From Butyrivibrio sp. LB2008 (GTDB lineage: Bacteria; Bacillota; Clostridia; Lachnospirales; Lachnospiraceae): DNA of 64,000 nt. Location: the NCBI RefSeq assembly GCF_000621565.1, contig NZ_KK211305.1, positions 342,258-406,257 of the forward strand, given 5' to 3'. The notes under the pieces were generated by a model, which saw only the letters and a list, made by a program, of their open reading frames with translations, did not search any database and was not told where the DNA came from. Within the stretch, counting starts at the first letter, position 1. Each line of letters starts with the position of its first letter. Made by a program: the position numbers and the translations under genes. Shown here piece by piece: positions 52,264-61,086 of this stretch.

Positions 52264-53556
52264 TTACGCCGCCAAATTTGGCGTTTCTCCTGGATGCTTG
52301 ATATCCTCAAGCATCTTTGACGCATCATAGTCTATCCCTTTTGCCAAGATCGCATAAAAAACCCTAATAAGTTTACATGCTACAGCTATGATTGATTGCA
52401 TCTTCTTTAATGGATTTGAATTCCTGGTAGTGTAATAATTGTGGATCTCTTTGAATTCTTCGCACTTACCAACAACGGATATCGCAGCTTGTATGAGCAA
52501 ATATCTCAAATGTTTACGTCCTCTCTTACTTATCCTGGTCATGCCATTACGCTTTCCAGAACTATCTGCCACCAATTCTAATCCCGCAAGTTTCTGCAGT
52601 TCTTTGGCATTATCAAAGCGCATGATATCGCCCACTTCTGCAATGAATCCTGCTATTGTAATTATCCCTATACCTTTTATTTCAAGAAGTTTTTCTACAT
52701 TCTTGATCTTAAGGGCAAGGTTCTCAATCAGATCATTGATCTGTTTAAGACGCTTTTCATTTTGCTCATGGTCCTCAAGAAGATCTCTGATCTCCATTCT
52801 TGCTTCTACAAGCCCCTCTCTGTATCCAATGCTCTTTAGTGCAGCATTATAGATAACCATTGCCTTTTTGCGACCATTAGCACGAAGTTTAGCTTTCTTC
52901 CATATTTCTATAATTCCGTCTATTCCCAACTTGATTATATCTTCAGGCATCGGAGCTTCTTTCAAAATCAGAAGCCCACCCTTAGCATTTATCTGGGTGT
53001 ATATGCCTTTATATTCGGGGAAGTACACGCTGATCCATCTATACAACCTATTTTTTATTCGCGTCTGTTCCTCAACAAGTGTAAATCTACGATTTGAAGC
53101 ATTTCTGAGTTCCGCATATATACCTTGCGGCATATATGTATAGTAATACCTTCCTTCTCTTACAAGTCCAGCTATAACTCTAGGATCCTTGCAATCATTT
53201 TTTGAAGGACTGTTATCATCTAGCTCCTTCGATTTATGTACATGATGCGGATTAACCATTACAAACTTTATACTTTTACCGCTCATATACTGTCCAAGAT
53301 TAAACCAATAATGCCCTGTAGGCTCTATGCCAACAAGTGTCTCCGATAGATGGAATCGTTCCATAAGCGAATATATCTCATTGGAAAAGGAATTAAATCC
53401 CTCCATTGAATTAGTGAATGGAAAAGGCTTTTTGGTGAGCTCAATTCCTCTCCAATCAAAAGCCCTAAAGTAATGTTTTTCACTACCAACATCGATGCCC
53501 ACCACCATTGTCTTTTCTGTAACTTGCCTGATCTTTTTGTTTTGTGTAGAATTCAT
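52264..53556 (-). CDS. IS110-family transposase
   Basis: A 430-residue DEDD transposase. The N-terminal RuvC-like domain shows VVGIDVGSEKH (first Asp), LVGIEPTGHYW (Glu) and KNDCKDPRVIAGL (later Asp). The C-terminal Transposase_20 domain shows IKGIGIITIAGFIAEVGD, KELQKLAGLEL and DSSGKRNG with the candidate catalytic Ser, then GRKHLRYLLIQAA. The reading frame is uninterrupted, so the element may be active. It recombines DNA via the DEDD and Ser sites, guided by an RNA in studied members. It sits between malQ and the CYTH gene. Confidence 0.95.
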   Translation of the reverse strand: MNSTQNKKIRQVTEKTMVVGIDVGSEKHYFRAFDWRGIELTKKPFPFTNSMEGFNSFSNEIYSLMERFHLSETLVGIEPTGHYWFNLGQYMSGKSIKFVMVNPHHVHKSKELDDNSPSKNDCKDPRVIAGLVREGRYYYTYMPQGIYAELRNASNRRFTLVEEQTRIKNRLYRWISVYFPEYKGIYTQINAKGGLLILKEAPMPEDIIKLGIDGIIEIWKKAKLRANGRKKAMVIYNAALKSIGYREGLVEARMEIRDLLEDHEQNEKRLKQINDLIENLALKIKNVEKLLEIKGIGIITIAGFIAEVGDIMRFDNAKELQKLAGLELVADSSGKRNGMTRISKRGRKHLRYLLIQAAISVVGKCEEFKEIHNYYTTRNSNPLKKMQSIIAVACKLIRVFYAILAKGIDYDASKMLEDIKHPGETPNLAA

Positions 53557-53697
53557 TTGTAGATACCTCTCTTTTTCTGTTTATTGCCAACTATGCTAGG
53601 GTCAGCAATTACAGTTTATCTGAGGTATCTTTCTTTTTCTATAAATTCACACTTCTATCCACACTTTAAATGTTACAGGAAGCTATGATATAAAAAA

Positions 53698-53731
53698 TTG
53701 GCGGTGCAGATTTAAGGTTCTGCACCGCCAA
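53698..53731 (-). terminator. Terminator of the CYTH gene
   Basis: TTGGCGGTGCAGA (53698-53710) pairs with TCTGCACCGCCAA (53719-53731); on the minus strand it is followed by TTTTTTA. A textbook terminator. Confidence 0.9.
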
Positions 53732-53737
53732 ATAAGT

Positions 53738-54271
53738 TTACAGTGATTCCGTGCTCATGTAGGAATTACTGTAGTGGTAATCACCTGTTACATCTCTAAG
53801 AAACCATGATGCGGCATGGTAAGCGCTTGCGGATTCTTCGTTTGGAAACTCCACTTCGGCGAGATAACGCCCGAAGAAGGGGGCGTCGAATACGTCAAGT
53901 TCTATCTTGATATCGCCGGTTTTTATTGCCGGACCGATTGTCGGATTGGCTGATAGAAACTCGCTGTCAAATGCGTCTTCATTAAGAGGCAGGAGATAGC
54001 GGGTTTTCTTTATGATATTGCCGTCGCATTTTTTTACAAGATTAGCGTAGCTCTCTGCATCAAGCGGCATGTTGTATTCTACTTTTCCGATGCCGCCGTC
54101 CTTTGCGGGACCGGAGCCTTTGTAGGTCATGTAATAGTTGTCATCCTCTCTTCGAACGCGAACAGCGGGAGATACGTTCAGATAGCCTTGTTCTATTATA
54201 TGGTGCGGAAATGTGCTTAAATCATTCGGAAGTTCTTTGATCGTAAATTTCTTTTCTATTTCAATTCCCAT
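53738..54271 (-). CDS. CYTH-domain protein (triphosphate tunnel enzyme family)
   Basis: A 177-residue protein of the CYTH/triphosphate tunnel metalloenzyme family. The N-terminal ExExK motif reads IEIEKKF, and the beta-barrel shows alternate charged residues (AVRVRREDDNYYMTYKG, IKIELDVFD, LAEVEFPNEE). These proteins cleave inorganic or organic triphosphates; thiamine triphosphate, polyphosphate and adenylate cyclase activities are known in relatives. AAAGGT precedes ATG 54271. A longer frame upstream is AT-rich non-coding DNA. Divergent from the DJ-1 gene. Confidence 0.9.
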   Translation of the reverse strand: MGIEIEKKFTIKELPNDLSTFPHHIIEQGYLNVSPAVRVRREDDNYYMTYKGSGPAKDGGIGKVEYNMPLDAESYANLVKKCDGNIIKKTRYLLPLNEDAFDSEFLSANPTIGPAIKTGDIKIELDVFDAPFFGRYLAEVEFPNEESASAYHAASWFLRDVTGDYHYSNSYMSTESL

Positions 54272-54379
54272 GAATTTTACCTTTCTGTGTGATATAGATA
54301 TTATTTTATGCTGTTGGATAATATAATTTATTATAATATAAGAGCATAGCAAATTGATAAAAATAAACGGAGGACGAAT

Positions 54380-54931
54380 ATGGCAAAGACAGCAATATTT
54401 CTGGCAAATGGTTTTGAAGAGATAGAGGGACTTACCGTAGTGGACATATTAAGAAGGGCTAAGATTGATATCACAATGGTCTCGATAACAGGATCCAAGG
54501 CTGTTGAAGGCTCACACGGAATAAAGCTTGAGGCAGATGATATGATTGAGAACTTTAATTTTGACGGAGTTGACATGATCATTCTTCCCGGTGGAATGCC
54601 CGGAACCAAGAATCTTGATGCCTGTGCACCTCTTAAGGCCAAGATAGAAGAGTTTAATAACGAAGGCAAGATGCTTGCGGCAATCTGCGCGGCACCTACC
54701 GTATACGGCAAGATGGGACTTCTTAAGGGCAAAAAAGTTTGTTGCTATCCCGGATGTGAAGGCGACCTGATCGGAGCAAATGTATCTACCGACGAGGTTT
54801 CAAAAGATGGAAACTTCATCACATCCCGAGGCATGGGAACAGCAATTCCATTCGCACTTGCAATCTTAGAGCACTTCAATGGAAAAGAAGCAGCAGAGCA
54901 GATGGCACAAGCAATCGTATATACAGCGTGA
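54380..54931 (+). CDS. DJ-1/PfpI-family protein
   Basis: A 183-residue protein of the DJ-1 (YajL/ThiJ) group. FLANGFEEIEGLTVVDILRR opens the fold with the acidic residue near the active site, and the nucleophilic Cys sits in the elbow AAICAAPTVYG (about residue 100). Members act as chaperone-like or glyoxalase/deglycase enzymes and in oxidative stress. ACGGAGGACGAAT precedes the ATG. It ends at the second H1 hairpin, facing the chemotaxis receptor gene. Confidence 0.92.
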   Translation: MAKTAIFLANGFEEIEGLTVVDILRRAKIDITMVSITGSKAVEGSHGIKLEADDMIENFNFDGVDMIILPGGMPGTKNLDACAPLKAKIEEFNNEGKMLAAICAAPTVYGKMGLLKGKKVCCYPGCEGDLIGANVSTDEVSKDGNFITSRGMGTAIPFALAILEHFNGKEAAEQMAQAIVYTA

Positions 54932-54976
54932 CTTTGGGGACAACAGAAGTTGACCTGATTAAGAAAGATAGAACCT

Positions 54977-55113
54977 TACGCAAAAAATAAGGCAGATATA
55001 TATAATTTTTGCGAATTTGTGCCATATAAATGGGACCAACTCATTGGGCTCATTTATATGGCCGGCACAATCTGAGCTAAAATTATATATATCTGCCTAT
55101 ATATTTACAGCGT
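54977..55113. repeat. Long hairpin element, family H1 copy B
   Basis: An imperfect inverted repeat: outer TTACGC/GCGTAA, a 19-base arm GGCAGATATATATAATTTT and its complement (54991 onward, ending 55097), then TTGTGCC/GGCACAA and ATATAAATG/CATTTATAT. It shares with copy A (10542-10700) the asymmetrical internal motif GCGAWTTTGTGCCA ... GGCACAATC-GAGC and the inner RGACCAA. Both lie between convergent genes. A run of A/T gives only weak termination signals. Confidence 0.82.
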
Positions 55114-55120
55114 AACCCTA

Positions 55121-57133
55121 TCAGGTTTTAAAGAACTGGATATCTTCGTTAAGCTTGTTGGCAACACCTTTGAGGTTTGTGGCCGATCCTGCAAGTGATG
55201 TAACCGTAGCGGAGAGTTCTTCCATGGAAGCACCTGTCTCCTCTGATGAAGCTGCGTTCTGCTGTGAAATAGCAGAGAGCGAATTCATTGAATCTGATAC
55301 AACATTCTTGGAAGATACACAAGTCTCTGCACCGGATGAGATGCTCTTTACACCGTTAACGGTTTCTCTGATATCGGCGAGCATTTCATTTACGGAAATG
55401 AGAGTTTCGCCCAAAGCATCCTGCTGGTCGAGGTTACCTTTCTTAACTTCATCTGAAGCTTCAACGGCAGCTTTACTCTGTTCGAGAAGTATATCCATCT
55501 GCTTTCTGATATCATCAGCCATTGCTTTTGAATCGTCGGCAAGTTTACCGATTTCTTCCGCAACAACCGCAAATCCTTTTCCTGCTTCACCGGCTCTTGC
55601 GGCCTCGATAGAAGCGTTAAGTGAAAGGAGGTTGGTCTGGGTAGCTATGCTTGCAATTCCTTCAACCTTCTCATTGATACTTGAAACGGCATCCTGTGTT
55701 GCCGAAATGGTCTTAGAGATATCATCAATCTTGGATGTCATGTTTGTGCTTGATTCCTGGAGAGCTGAAAGCGACTGTGAAGAAGCTTCCGAAGCATCTT
55801 TCATTCTTGTTGCAAGTGACTCAAGACTGTCTGTGGATCCCTGAACATCCGAAACGGCATTACCGATCTGTGTAACGTTTTCAGATGCCTTCTGGATCTC
55901 ATCAGCCTGCTGGGTTGCACCTGATGCAATATCCTGAACCGCATTTGATACGTCTTCTGCGGTATGTGAGATCTGGTTTGCCATGTCTGACAATTCTTCG
56001 GATGACTCACCGATTGTGTTAGCCGATGACTTGATATTGGAAACAATGGCCTGGAGCTCATTTATTACAGTGTTTGTATTATTTATGATAGTTCCGAATT
56101 CATCTTTTCTCTTTGTATGCTTTTCAACCAATGCAAATCTTCCGTCTGCAAGCATAGCGAGAGAGTTGTTAACCTCGTTGATGGGATCTGTAAAGGAAAG
56201 AGCCATCTTTACTGAGATAACCGCTGTTACAACTAAAAGAGCCAATCCTACAAGGACAACGATCAGTGCAGCAGATCTTGTTTCGGCAGTTATTACCTTA
56301 GTGTCTGTTGCAGCAACGACAACAAATCCTGTGCTGGGTGATTTTACATATGAAACCAACGCATGGTATCCCTTACCGGTATCAACCTGGTAAACTCCGC
56401 TGTCGAGACCGGAAGTTATGAACTGTGATTTGCTTCTGTCATCTTCGTTTGCTGATGTGATCTCATACTGAGAATGTGCGGCAACAAGGCCGTTTCTGTC
56501 TACGAAGAAAGCGTCACTTGATTTTTCAGCGAGGAATGCATGAAATTTGTTCAGGTCAAGTTCGCGCTGGGCAATACCGATTGTTTCGCCTTTTGAGTTG
56601 ATAACCGGAGCTGCGACTGTTATCTGACGTATGCCTGACGATTCTGAAACGATTACATTGGAAACGAAAACATTTCCGTTCATTGCTTCCTGGAAAAATT
56701 CACTTCCGCTTACATCCTCAAGTTCACCTGTATTTTTGAGAATTTCTTTTCCGTCTTTACTTGTAAGAATGGTAATGTTTCCGTCACCAAGCATTGTATC
56801 TATCTCTTCGAGATACTTTGCAGCTTCTTCCTGGAATGAAACGTTGAACGGATTTTCCATGAATCTTGTTGTTGCAGGTGATTTAGCCAAAGTCTGTAAA
56901 CTCATTATGTTCTTTTCCATCAGACCTTCAAATTCCGATGAAATATAATTTGCCTGCCAACTCAGAGTGTTTTCAGCATCGCTGACAGCTTTTGAAGTAG
57001 AAGTCGCATAGCTTACTATTAATGAAATAATAAGCGGAATTGCTGCTACCAAGAGCATTATAGCGATCATTCTGGGCTTTATGCTGTTCGCAAAATTGGT
57101 ATTTTTTTTCTTTGGTTTGGAATCCTTTGCCAT
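55121..57133 (-). CDS. Methyl-accepting chemotaxis protein (dCache)
   Basis: A 670-residue receptor. Membrane segment 1 lies near residues 22-45, an extracellular dCache-like ligand domain spans about 50-280 ([17 protein letters not shown]), segment 2 about 285-310 ([14 protein letters not shown]), then a HAMP domain and the long signalling coiled coil. The hairpin tip reads [20 protein letters not shown]. There is no C-terminal CheR-binding pentapeptide. It senses a small ligand and controls CheA. The gene is apparently transcribed from a flagellar-type promoter 170 bases upstream, evidence of motility. Confidence 0.95.
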   Translation of the reverse strand: MAKDSKPKKKNTNFANSIKPRMIAIMLLVAAIPLIISLIVSYATSTSKAVSDAENTLSWQANYISSEFEGLMEKNIMSLQTLAKSPATTRFMENPFNVSFQEEAAKYLEEIDTMLGDGNITILTSKDGKEILKNTGELEDVSGSEFFQEAMNGNVFVSNVIVSESSGIRQITVAAPVINSKGETIGIAQRELDLNKFHAFLAEKSSDAFFVDRNGLVAAHSQYEITSANEDDRSKSQFITSGLDSGVYQVDTGKGYHALVSYVKSPSTGFVVVAATDTKVITAETRSAALIVVLVGLALLVVTAVISVKMALSFTDPINEVNNSLAMLADGRFALVEKHTKRKDEFGTIINNTNTVINELQAIVSNIKSSANTIGESSEELSDMANQISHTAEDVSNAVQDIASGATQQADEIQKASENVTQIGNAVSDVQGSTDSLESLATRMKDASEASSQSLSALQESSTNMTSKIDDISKTISATQDAVSSINEKVEGIASIATQTNLLSLNASIEAARAGEAGKGFAVVAEEIGKLADDSKAMADDIRKQMDILLEQSKAAVEASDEVKKGNLDQQDALGETLISVNEMLADIRETVNGVKSISSGAETCVSSKNVVSDSMNSLSAISQQNAASSEETGASMEELSATVTSLAGSATNLKGVANKLNEDIQFFKT

Positions 57134-57302
57134 TTAAAATGCCTCCGTACTAATTTAAGTGGATAGTGCTGTAACGCATTAAAATACATTAAAAAATTAA
57201 TGTAATTTTATACTAAAATAATACTATTTAGCAGTTAAAAAGTGACTAAAAATAGGAAAATTTTATATAGTTTTTATGTTTCTCCGCGTTAAGCTTTTTA
57301 GG

Positions 57303-57330
57303 TTATCGGCTATATTGTGGTGCTTAATTA
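57303..57330 (-). promoter_or_regulatory. Flagellar sigma (SigD/sigma-28)-like promoter of the MCP gene
   Basis: On the minus strand GCCGATAA (57310-57303) matches the sigma-28 -10 element exactly; a TAAT lies 16 bases before it, an acceptable -35 match. It would give a leader of about 165 bases. The gap 57134-57520 holds this and, on the other strand, the tig promoter region (TATAAT at 57421-57426); no gene is seen. Confidence 0.6.
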
Positions 57331-57439
57331 TACTTAACATAAAAAATAGCAACTTTTTACATATAGGAAATTAACGGATATTGGAGTGAAAAAAACATGG
57401 AAAAAAATATGTACTTATGATATAATTTGAAACGATTGT

Positions 57440-57453
57440 GCCTACAGGTAGGC
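57440..57453 (+). promoter_or_regulatory. Small stem-loop in the tig leader
   Basis: GCCTAC (57440-57445) pairs with GTAGGC (57448-57453), beginning about 14 bases after the TATAAT box at 57421-57426, thus near the 5' end of the tig mRNA. Such 5' hairpins can protect mRNA. Confidence 0.4.
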
Positions 57454-57520
57454 GAAAGGGCTTGAAACTGTGTTTTTCGGCTCTTTATTATAAATACTTT
57501 TAGGAGGAATTACAGATAAA

Positions 57521-58981
57521 ATGAGCGTAACAGTTGAGAAGCTTGAAAAGAGCATGGCTAAGCTTAAGATTGAAGTATCTGCAGAGCAGCTCGAGAAGGC
57601 AATTCAGAAGGCCTATGAGAAGAACAAGAATAAGATTCAGTTACCCGGTTTCCGTAAGGGTAAGGCTCCTCGTAAGATGATCGAGCAGATGTACGGTAAG
57701 GGAGTATTCTACGAGGATGCTGCAAATGCTCTTATTGAGGAAGAGTATCCCAAGGCTGTAGAGGAGTGCGGAGAGAACGTTGTATCTTCTCCCAAGATTG
57801 ATGTTGAGCAGCTTGAGGCAGGAAAGGACTTCATCTTTACAGCTGAAGTAGCTCTTAAGCCTCCGGTTAAGCTTGGAAAATATAAGGGCATCGAAGTAGA
57901 AAAGATGGATATCGATGTTACTGATGCTGACGTTGATGCTGAGATCGATAAGCAGAGAAACACAAATGCAAGAACTGTGGATGTAACAGACAGAGCAGTT
58001 CAGAATAATGATATCGTTACTCTTGATTTCGAAGGATTTGTAGACGGAGTTGCATTCCCGGGCGGAAAGGGAACAGATTATCCTCTTACAATCGGTTCAG
58101 GTGCATTCATTCCCGGATTCGAAGAGCAGCTTATCGGATTTGAGATTGGCAAAGAAGGCGATGTAAACGTTAAGTTCCCTGAAGAGTATCAGGCAGCTGA
58201 ACTCGCAGGTAAAGATGCTACTTTCAAGTGCACGGTTAAGGCTATCAAGGCTAAGGAACTTCCTGAACTCAATGATGAGTTCGCAAGTGATGTATCAGAG
58301 TTCGATACACTTGCTGAGTACAAGGAAGATGTTAAGAAGAAGCTTGTTGAGAAGAAGACAAACGAAGAGAAGGCTAAGAGAGAGGATGCTGTAGTTAAGG
58401 CAGTTATCGAAGATTCAGATATGGAACTTCCTGAGGCTATGATCGAGACACAGCAGAGACAGATCGTTAACGATTTCGCTCAGAGACTTCAGATGCAGGG
58501 CATGAACATGGATCAGTATCTTCAGTACACAGGTAATACTGTAGACAAGATGCTTGAGCAGGTTAAGCCTCAGGCTATCGAGAGAATCAAGTCAAGACTT
58601 GTTCTTGAGGCTGTTGCTGAGAAGGAGAACATCACAGTATCTGACGAAGAGTTCGAGAAAGAACTTGAGAAGATGGCTGAGCAGTATAGAATGGAACTTT
58701 CTAAGCTCAAAGAGCTTATGTCAGATTCTGAGAAAGAGATCATGAAGAGTGATCTTGCAGTTCAGAAGGCTGCTGATTTCCTTGTAGAGAACGTTAAGGA
58801 AGGTGCTGCTAAGAAGGCTGCAAAGAAGACAACAACAAAGAAGACAGCTGAGAAGGCTGACGATAAAGAAGAGAAGCCTGCAAAGAAGACAGCTGCAAAG
58901 AAGACAACAGCTAAGAAAGATGATGCAGACAAGGAAGAAAAGCCTAAGAAGACAACAAGAAAAAAGAAGACTGAAGAATAA
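57521..58981 (+). CDS. tig: Trigger factor with Lys/Ala-rich tail
   Basis: A 486-residue ribosome-associated chaperone. The N-terminal ribosome-binding signature GFRKGKAPRKMI (about residues 45-56), the FKBP-like domain (LDFEGFVDGVAFPGGKG, about 168-184) and the helical C-terminal domain (MIETQQRQIVNDFAQRLQMQ) are intact. The last 55 residues are an extra low-complexity tail, rich in K, A and T with KK-A/T-KK repeats resembling histone H1 tails. AGGAGG lies 12 bases before the ATG. tig-clpP-clpX is the conserved Firmicute order, though a terminator separates tig from clpP here. Confidence 0.97.
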   Translation: MSVTVEKLEKSMAKLKIEVSAEQLEKAIQKAYEKNKNKIQLPGFRKGKAPRKMIEQMYGKGVFYEDAANALIEEEYPKAVEECGENVVSSPKIDVEQLEAGKDFIFTAEVALKPPVKLGKYKGIEVEKMDIDVTDADVDAEIDKQRNTNARTVDVTDRAVQNNDIVTLDFEGFVDGVAFPGGKGTDYPLTIGSGAFIPGFEEQLIGFEIGKEGDVNVKFPEEYQAAELAGKDATFKCTVKAIKAKELPELNDEFASDVSEFDTLAEYKEDVKKKLVEKKTNEEKAKREDAVVKAVIEDSDMELPEAMIETQQRQIVNDFAQRLQMQGMNMDQYLQYTGNTVDKMLEQVKPQAIERIKSRLVLEAVAEKENITVSDEEFEKELEKMAEQYRMELSKLKELMSDSEKEIMKSDLAVQKAADFLVENVKEGAAKKAAKKTTTKKTAEKADDKEEKPAKKTAAKKTTAKKDDADKEEKPKKTTRKKKTEE

Positions 58982-59010
58982 TCATTAGGTTTTAGGTGGA
59001 TAAAAATGAA

Positions 59011-59046
59011 AAATTTCCCGTAAATATCGTTTTACGGGAAATTTTT
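59011..59046 (+). terminator. Rho-independent terminator after tig
   Basis: A 14-bp perfect stem (AAATTTCCCGTAAA / TTTACGGGAAATTT) is followed by six T, so clpP-clpX is likely transcribed on its own or by partial read-through. Confidence 0.9.
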
Positions 59047-59116
59047 TATGCTATTTTTATAAAATTATTGGTATAATGAAAAGTGAGATTTTATTAAGGC
59101 TAGAAAGGAAGAAAAA

Positions 59117-59719
59117 ATGAGTTTAATACCTTATGTCATTGAACAGACAAGTCGCGGTGAGAGATCATATGATATTTACTCCAGACTTTTGAAGGAGAGG
59201 ATTATATTTCTCGGAGAAGAAGTTAATGCCGCATCAGCCAGTACAGTTGTAGCTCAGCTCCTGTTCCTTGAAGCTGAAGATCCCAATAAGGACATTCACA
59301 TGTATATTAACAGTCCCGGGGGAGAAATTACATCCGGAATGGCTATATATGATACAATGCACTACATTAAGTGTGATGTTAGTACAATATGTATAGGAAT
59401 GGCTGCAAGTATGGGAGCATTTCTTCTTGCAGGCGGAGCAAAGGGTAAGAGAATGGCTCTTCCAAATGCAGAAGTTATGATTCATCAGCCTTTGGGTGGA
59501 ACACAAGGTCAGGCAACTGAGATTGAGATTGCTGCAAAGCATATCATAAGAACAAAAGAGAAAATGAACAGGATGCTTGCCGAGAATACAGGAAAACCGT
59601 TTGAACAGGTTGCAGCAGATACAGAAAGAGATAACTGGATGACTGCTCAGGAGGCCTTGGAATACGGTCTTATTGATTCTATAGTTGAGAACCGTCCTAA
59701 GAAAGAGGAAAATAAATAA
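59117..59719 (+). CDS. clpP: ClpP protease subunit
   Basis: A 200-residue serine peptidase. The catalytic triad is visible: Ser in [11 protein letters not shown] (about residue 98), His in VMIHQPLGG (about 123) and Asp in [18 protein letters not shown]. The N-terminal [20 protein letters not shown] is standard. It forms the tetradecameric barrel that works with ClpX. GGAAGAAAAA precedes the ATG. Its stop codon overlaps the start of clpX by one base (TAATG), giving translational coupling. Confidence 0.98.
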   Translation: MSLIPYVIEQTSRGERSYDIYSRLLKERIIFLGEEVNAASASTVVAQLLFLEAEDPNKDIHMYINSPGGEITSGMAIYDTMHYIKCDVSTICIGMAASMGAFLLAGGAKGKRMALPNAEVMIHQPLGGTQGQATEIEIAAKHIIRTKEKMNRMLAENTGKPFEQVAADTERDNWMTAQEALEYGLIDSIVENRPKKEENK

Positions 59720-60990
59720 TGGCAAAGATACCGGGAGAGATCAAGTGCTCTTTTTGTAATAAGACACAAGATCAGGTGAAAAAATTAATAGCGGGTCCCG
59801 CAGGCGTATATATCTGCGACGAGTGCGTAGAGATATGCTCGGATATCATCGCGGAGGAATTTGACGATGAACCTGAAATGCCTGATAGAGACGAGCAGAT
59901 AAATCTTTTGAAGCCCGTTGAGATCCGAAACTTTTTGGATGAGTATGTTATCGGACAGGAAGAGGCAAAGAAAGTTCTTGCAGTTTCTGTTTATAACCAC
60001 TACAAGAGGGTATTGGCCCCAAAAAGTGAGGATAAATCAGAAGTAGAGCTTCAGAAGAGCAATATTATAATGGTAGGTCCTACCGGATCGGGTAAGACAT
60101 ATCTTGCACAGACACTTGCCAAGATAATCAACGTACCCTTTGCAATCGCAGATGCAACCACGCTTACCGAGGCAGGATACGTCGGAGAAGACGTTGAGAA
60201 TATTTTGCTTAAGCTTATCCAGAATGCCGATTATGATATCGAGAGAGCTCAATATGGCATTGTATATATCGATGAGATTGATAAGATCACCAAGAAGAGC
60301 GAAAATGTTTCTATAACAAGAGATGTATCGGGTGAAGGTGTTCAGCAGGCACTTCTTAAGATTATAGAAGGTACTGTTGCAAGCGTTCCTCCTCAGGGCG
60401 GAAGAAAGCATCCTCATCAGGAACTTATCCAGATTGATACAAGTAATATCTTGTTTATCTGCGGCGGAGCTTTTGACGGTCTTGACAAGATCGTAGAGGC
60501 CAGACTCGATCGTAATTCAATCGGATTCAATGCAGAGATTGCAGACAAGACTGAAAGAGAGATTGGAGATGTATTAAAAGAAGTTACTCCTCAGGATCTT
60601 GTTAAATTTGGTCTTATCCCTGAGTTTGTCGGACGTGTGCCGATTACTGTTACACTCGAGGGACTTTCAAAGGAAGCACTTGTAAGAATTCTTACAGAGC
60701 CCAGAAATGCCCTTGTTAAGCAGTATCAGAAACTCTTTGATTTCGATGATGTAAAGCTTACATTTGAGGATGATGCTGTAGATAAGATTGCACAGATGGC
60801 GTATGAGAGAGAGACAGGTGCCCGTGGACTTCGTTCTATCATGGAGAAGACTATGATGAATGTAATGTACGAGATTCCTTCAGATGACAGTATCAGTGAG
60901 TGTGTTATCACTAACAATTCCGTTGACGGAACAAGTGAACCGCTTATTGTTCACAAGGAACAGGGGAAGCTGCTCAAACCTGCCAAATAA
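59719..60990 (+). CDS. clpX: ClpX ATPase subunit
   Basis: A 423-residue AAA+ unfoldase. The N-terminal zinc domain has CSFCNKTQ and CDECVEIC; Walker [13 protein letters not shown], Walker [11 protein letters not shown], and the sensor-2 region [11 protein letters not shown] are present. The ClpP-docking IGF loop is visible (NSIGFNAE). It unfolds tagged substrates and feeds ClpP. Coupled to clpP by a one-base overlap. Confidence 0.98.
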   Translation: MAKIPGEIKCSFCNKTQDQVKKLIAGPAGVYICDECVEICSDIIAEEFDDEPEMPDRDEQINLLKPVEIRNFLDEYVIGQEEAKKVLAVSVYNHYKRVLAPKSEDKSEVELQKSNIIMVGPTGSGKTYLAQTLAKIINVPFAIADATTLTEAGYVGEDVENILLKLIQNADYDIERAQYGIVYIDEIDKITKKSENVSITRDVSGEGVQQALLKIIEGTVASVPPQGGRKHPHQELIQIDTSNILFICGGAFDGLDKIVEARLDRNSIGFNAEIADKTEREIGDVLKEVTPQDLVKFGLIPEFVGRVPITVTLEGLSKEALVRILTEPRNALVKQYQKLFDFDDVKLTFEDDAVDKIAQMAYERETGARGLRSIMEKTMMNVMYEIPSDDSISECVITNNSVDGTSEPLIVHKEQGKLLKPAK

Positions 60991-61020
60991 TAGCAGATCA
61001 TAAGTAAAAATGATAGATTT

Positions 61021-61048
61021 AGAGCCATGACTAAAAAGTCATGGCTCT
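61021..61048 (+). terminator. Terminator after clpX
   Basis: AGAGCCATGACT (61021-61032) pairs with AGTCATGGCTCT (61037-61048), followed by TTTATTATT. It lies between clpX (+) and galK (-). Confidence 0.8.
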
Positions 61049-61086
61049 TTATTATTAGTGGAGTATATATTTAAAACAGAAAATGT

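Larger units (their letters stand above)
51850..53690 (-). mobile_element. IS110-family insertion sequence (approximate ends)
   Basis: The element is identified by its transposase (52264-53556, minus strand). About 400 bases of gene-free, structured DNA lie beyond the transposase stop and about 100 before its start, where AGATACCTC and GAGGTATCT form an inverted pair (53561-53630). IS110 elements lack classic terminal inverted repeats and target duplications, so the exact ends cannot be fixed by reading; the limits given are estimates between the malQ terminator and the CYTH terminator. Confidence 0.6.

Noticed and set aside
55155..55844. 229-codon plus-strand ORF opposite the chemotaxis receptor
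   Set aside because: It is an antisense shadow of the conserved signalling domain; no ribosome-binding site and no family resemblance.
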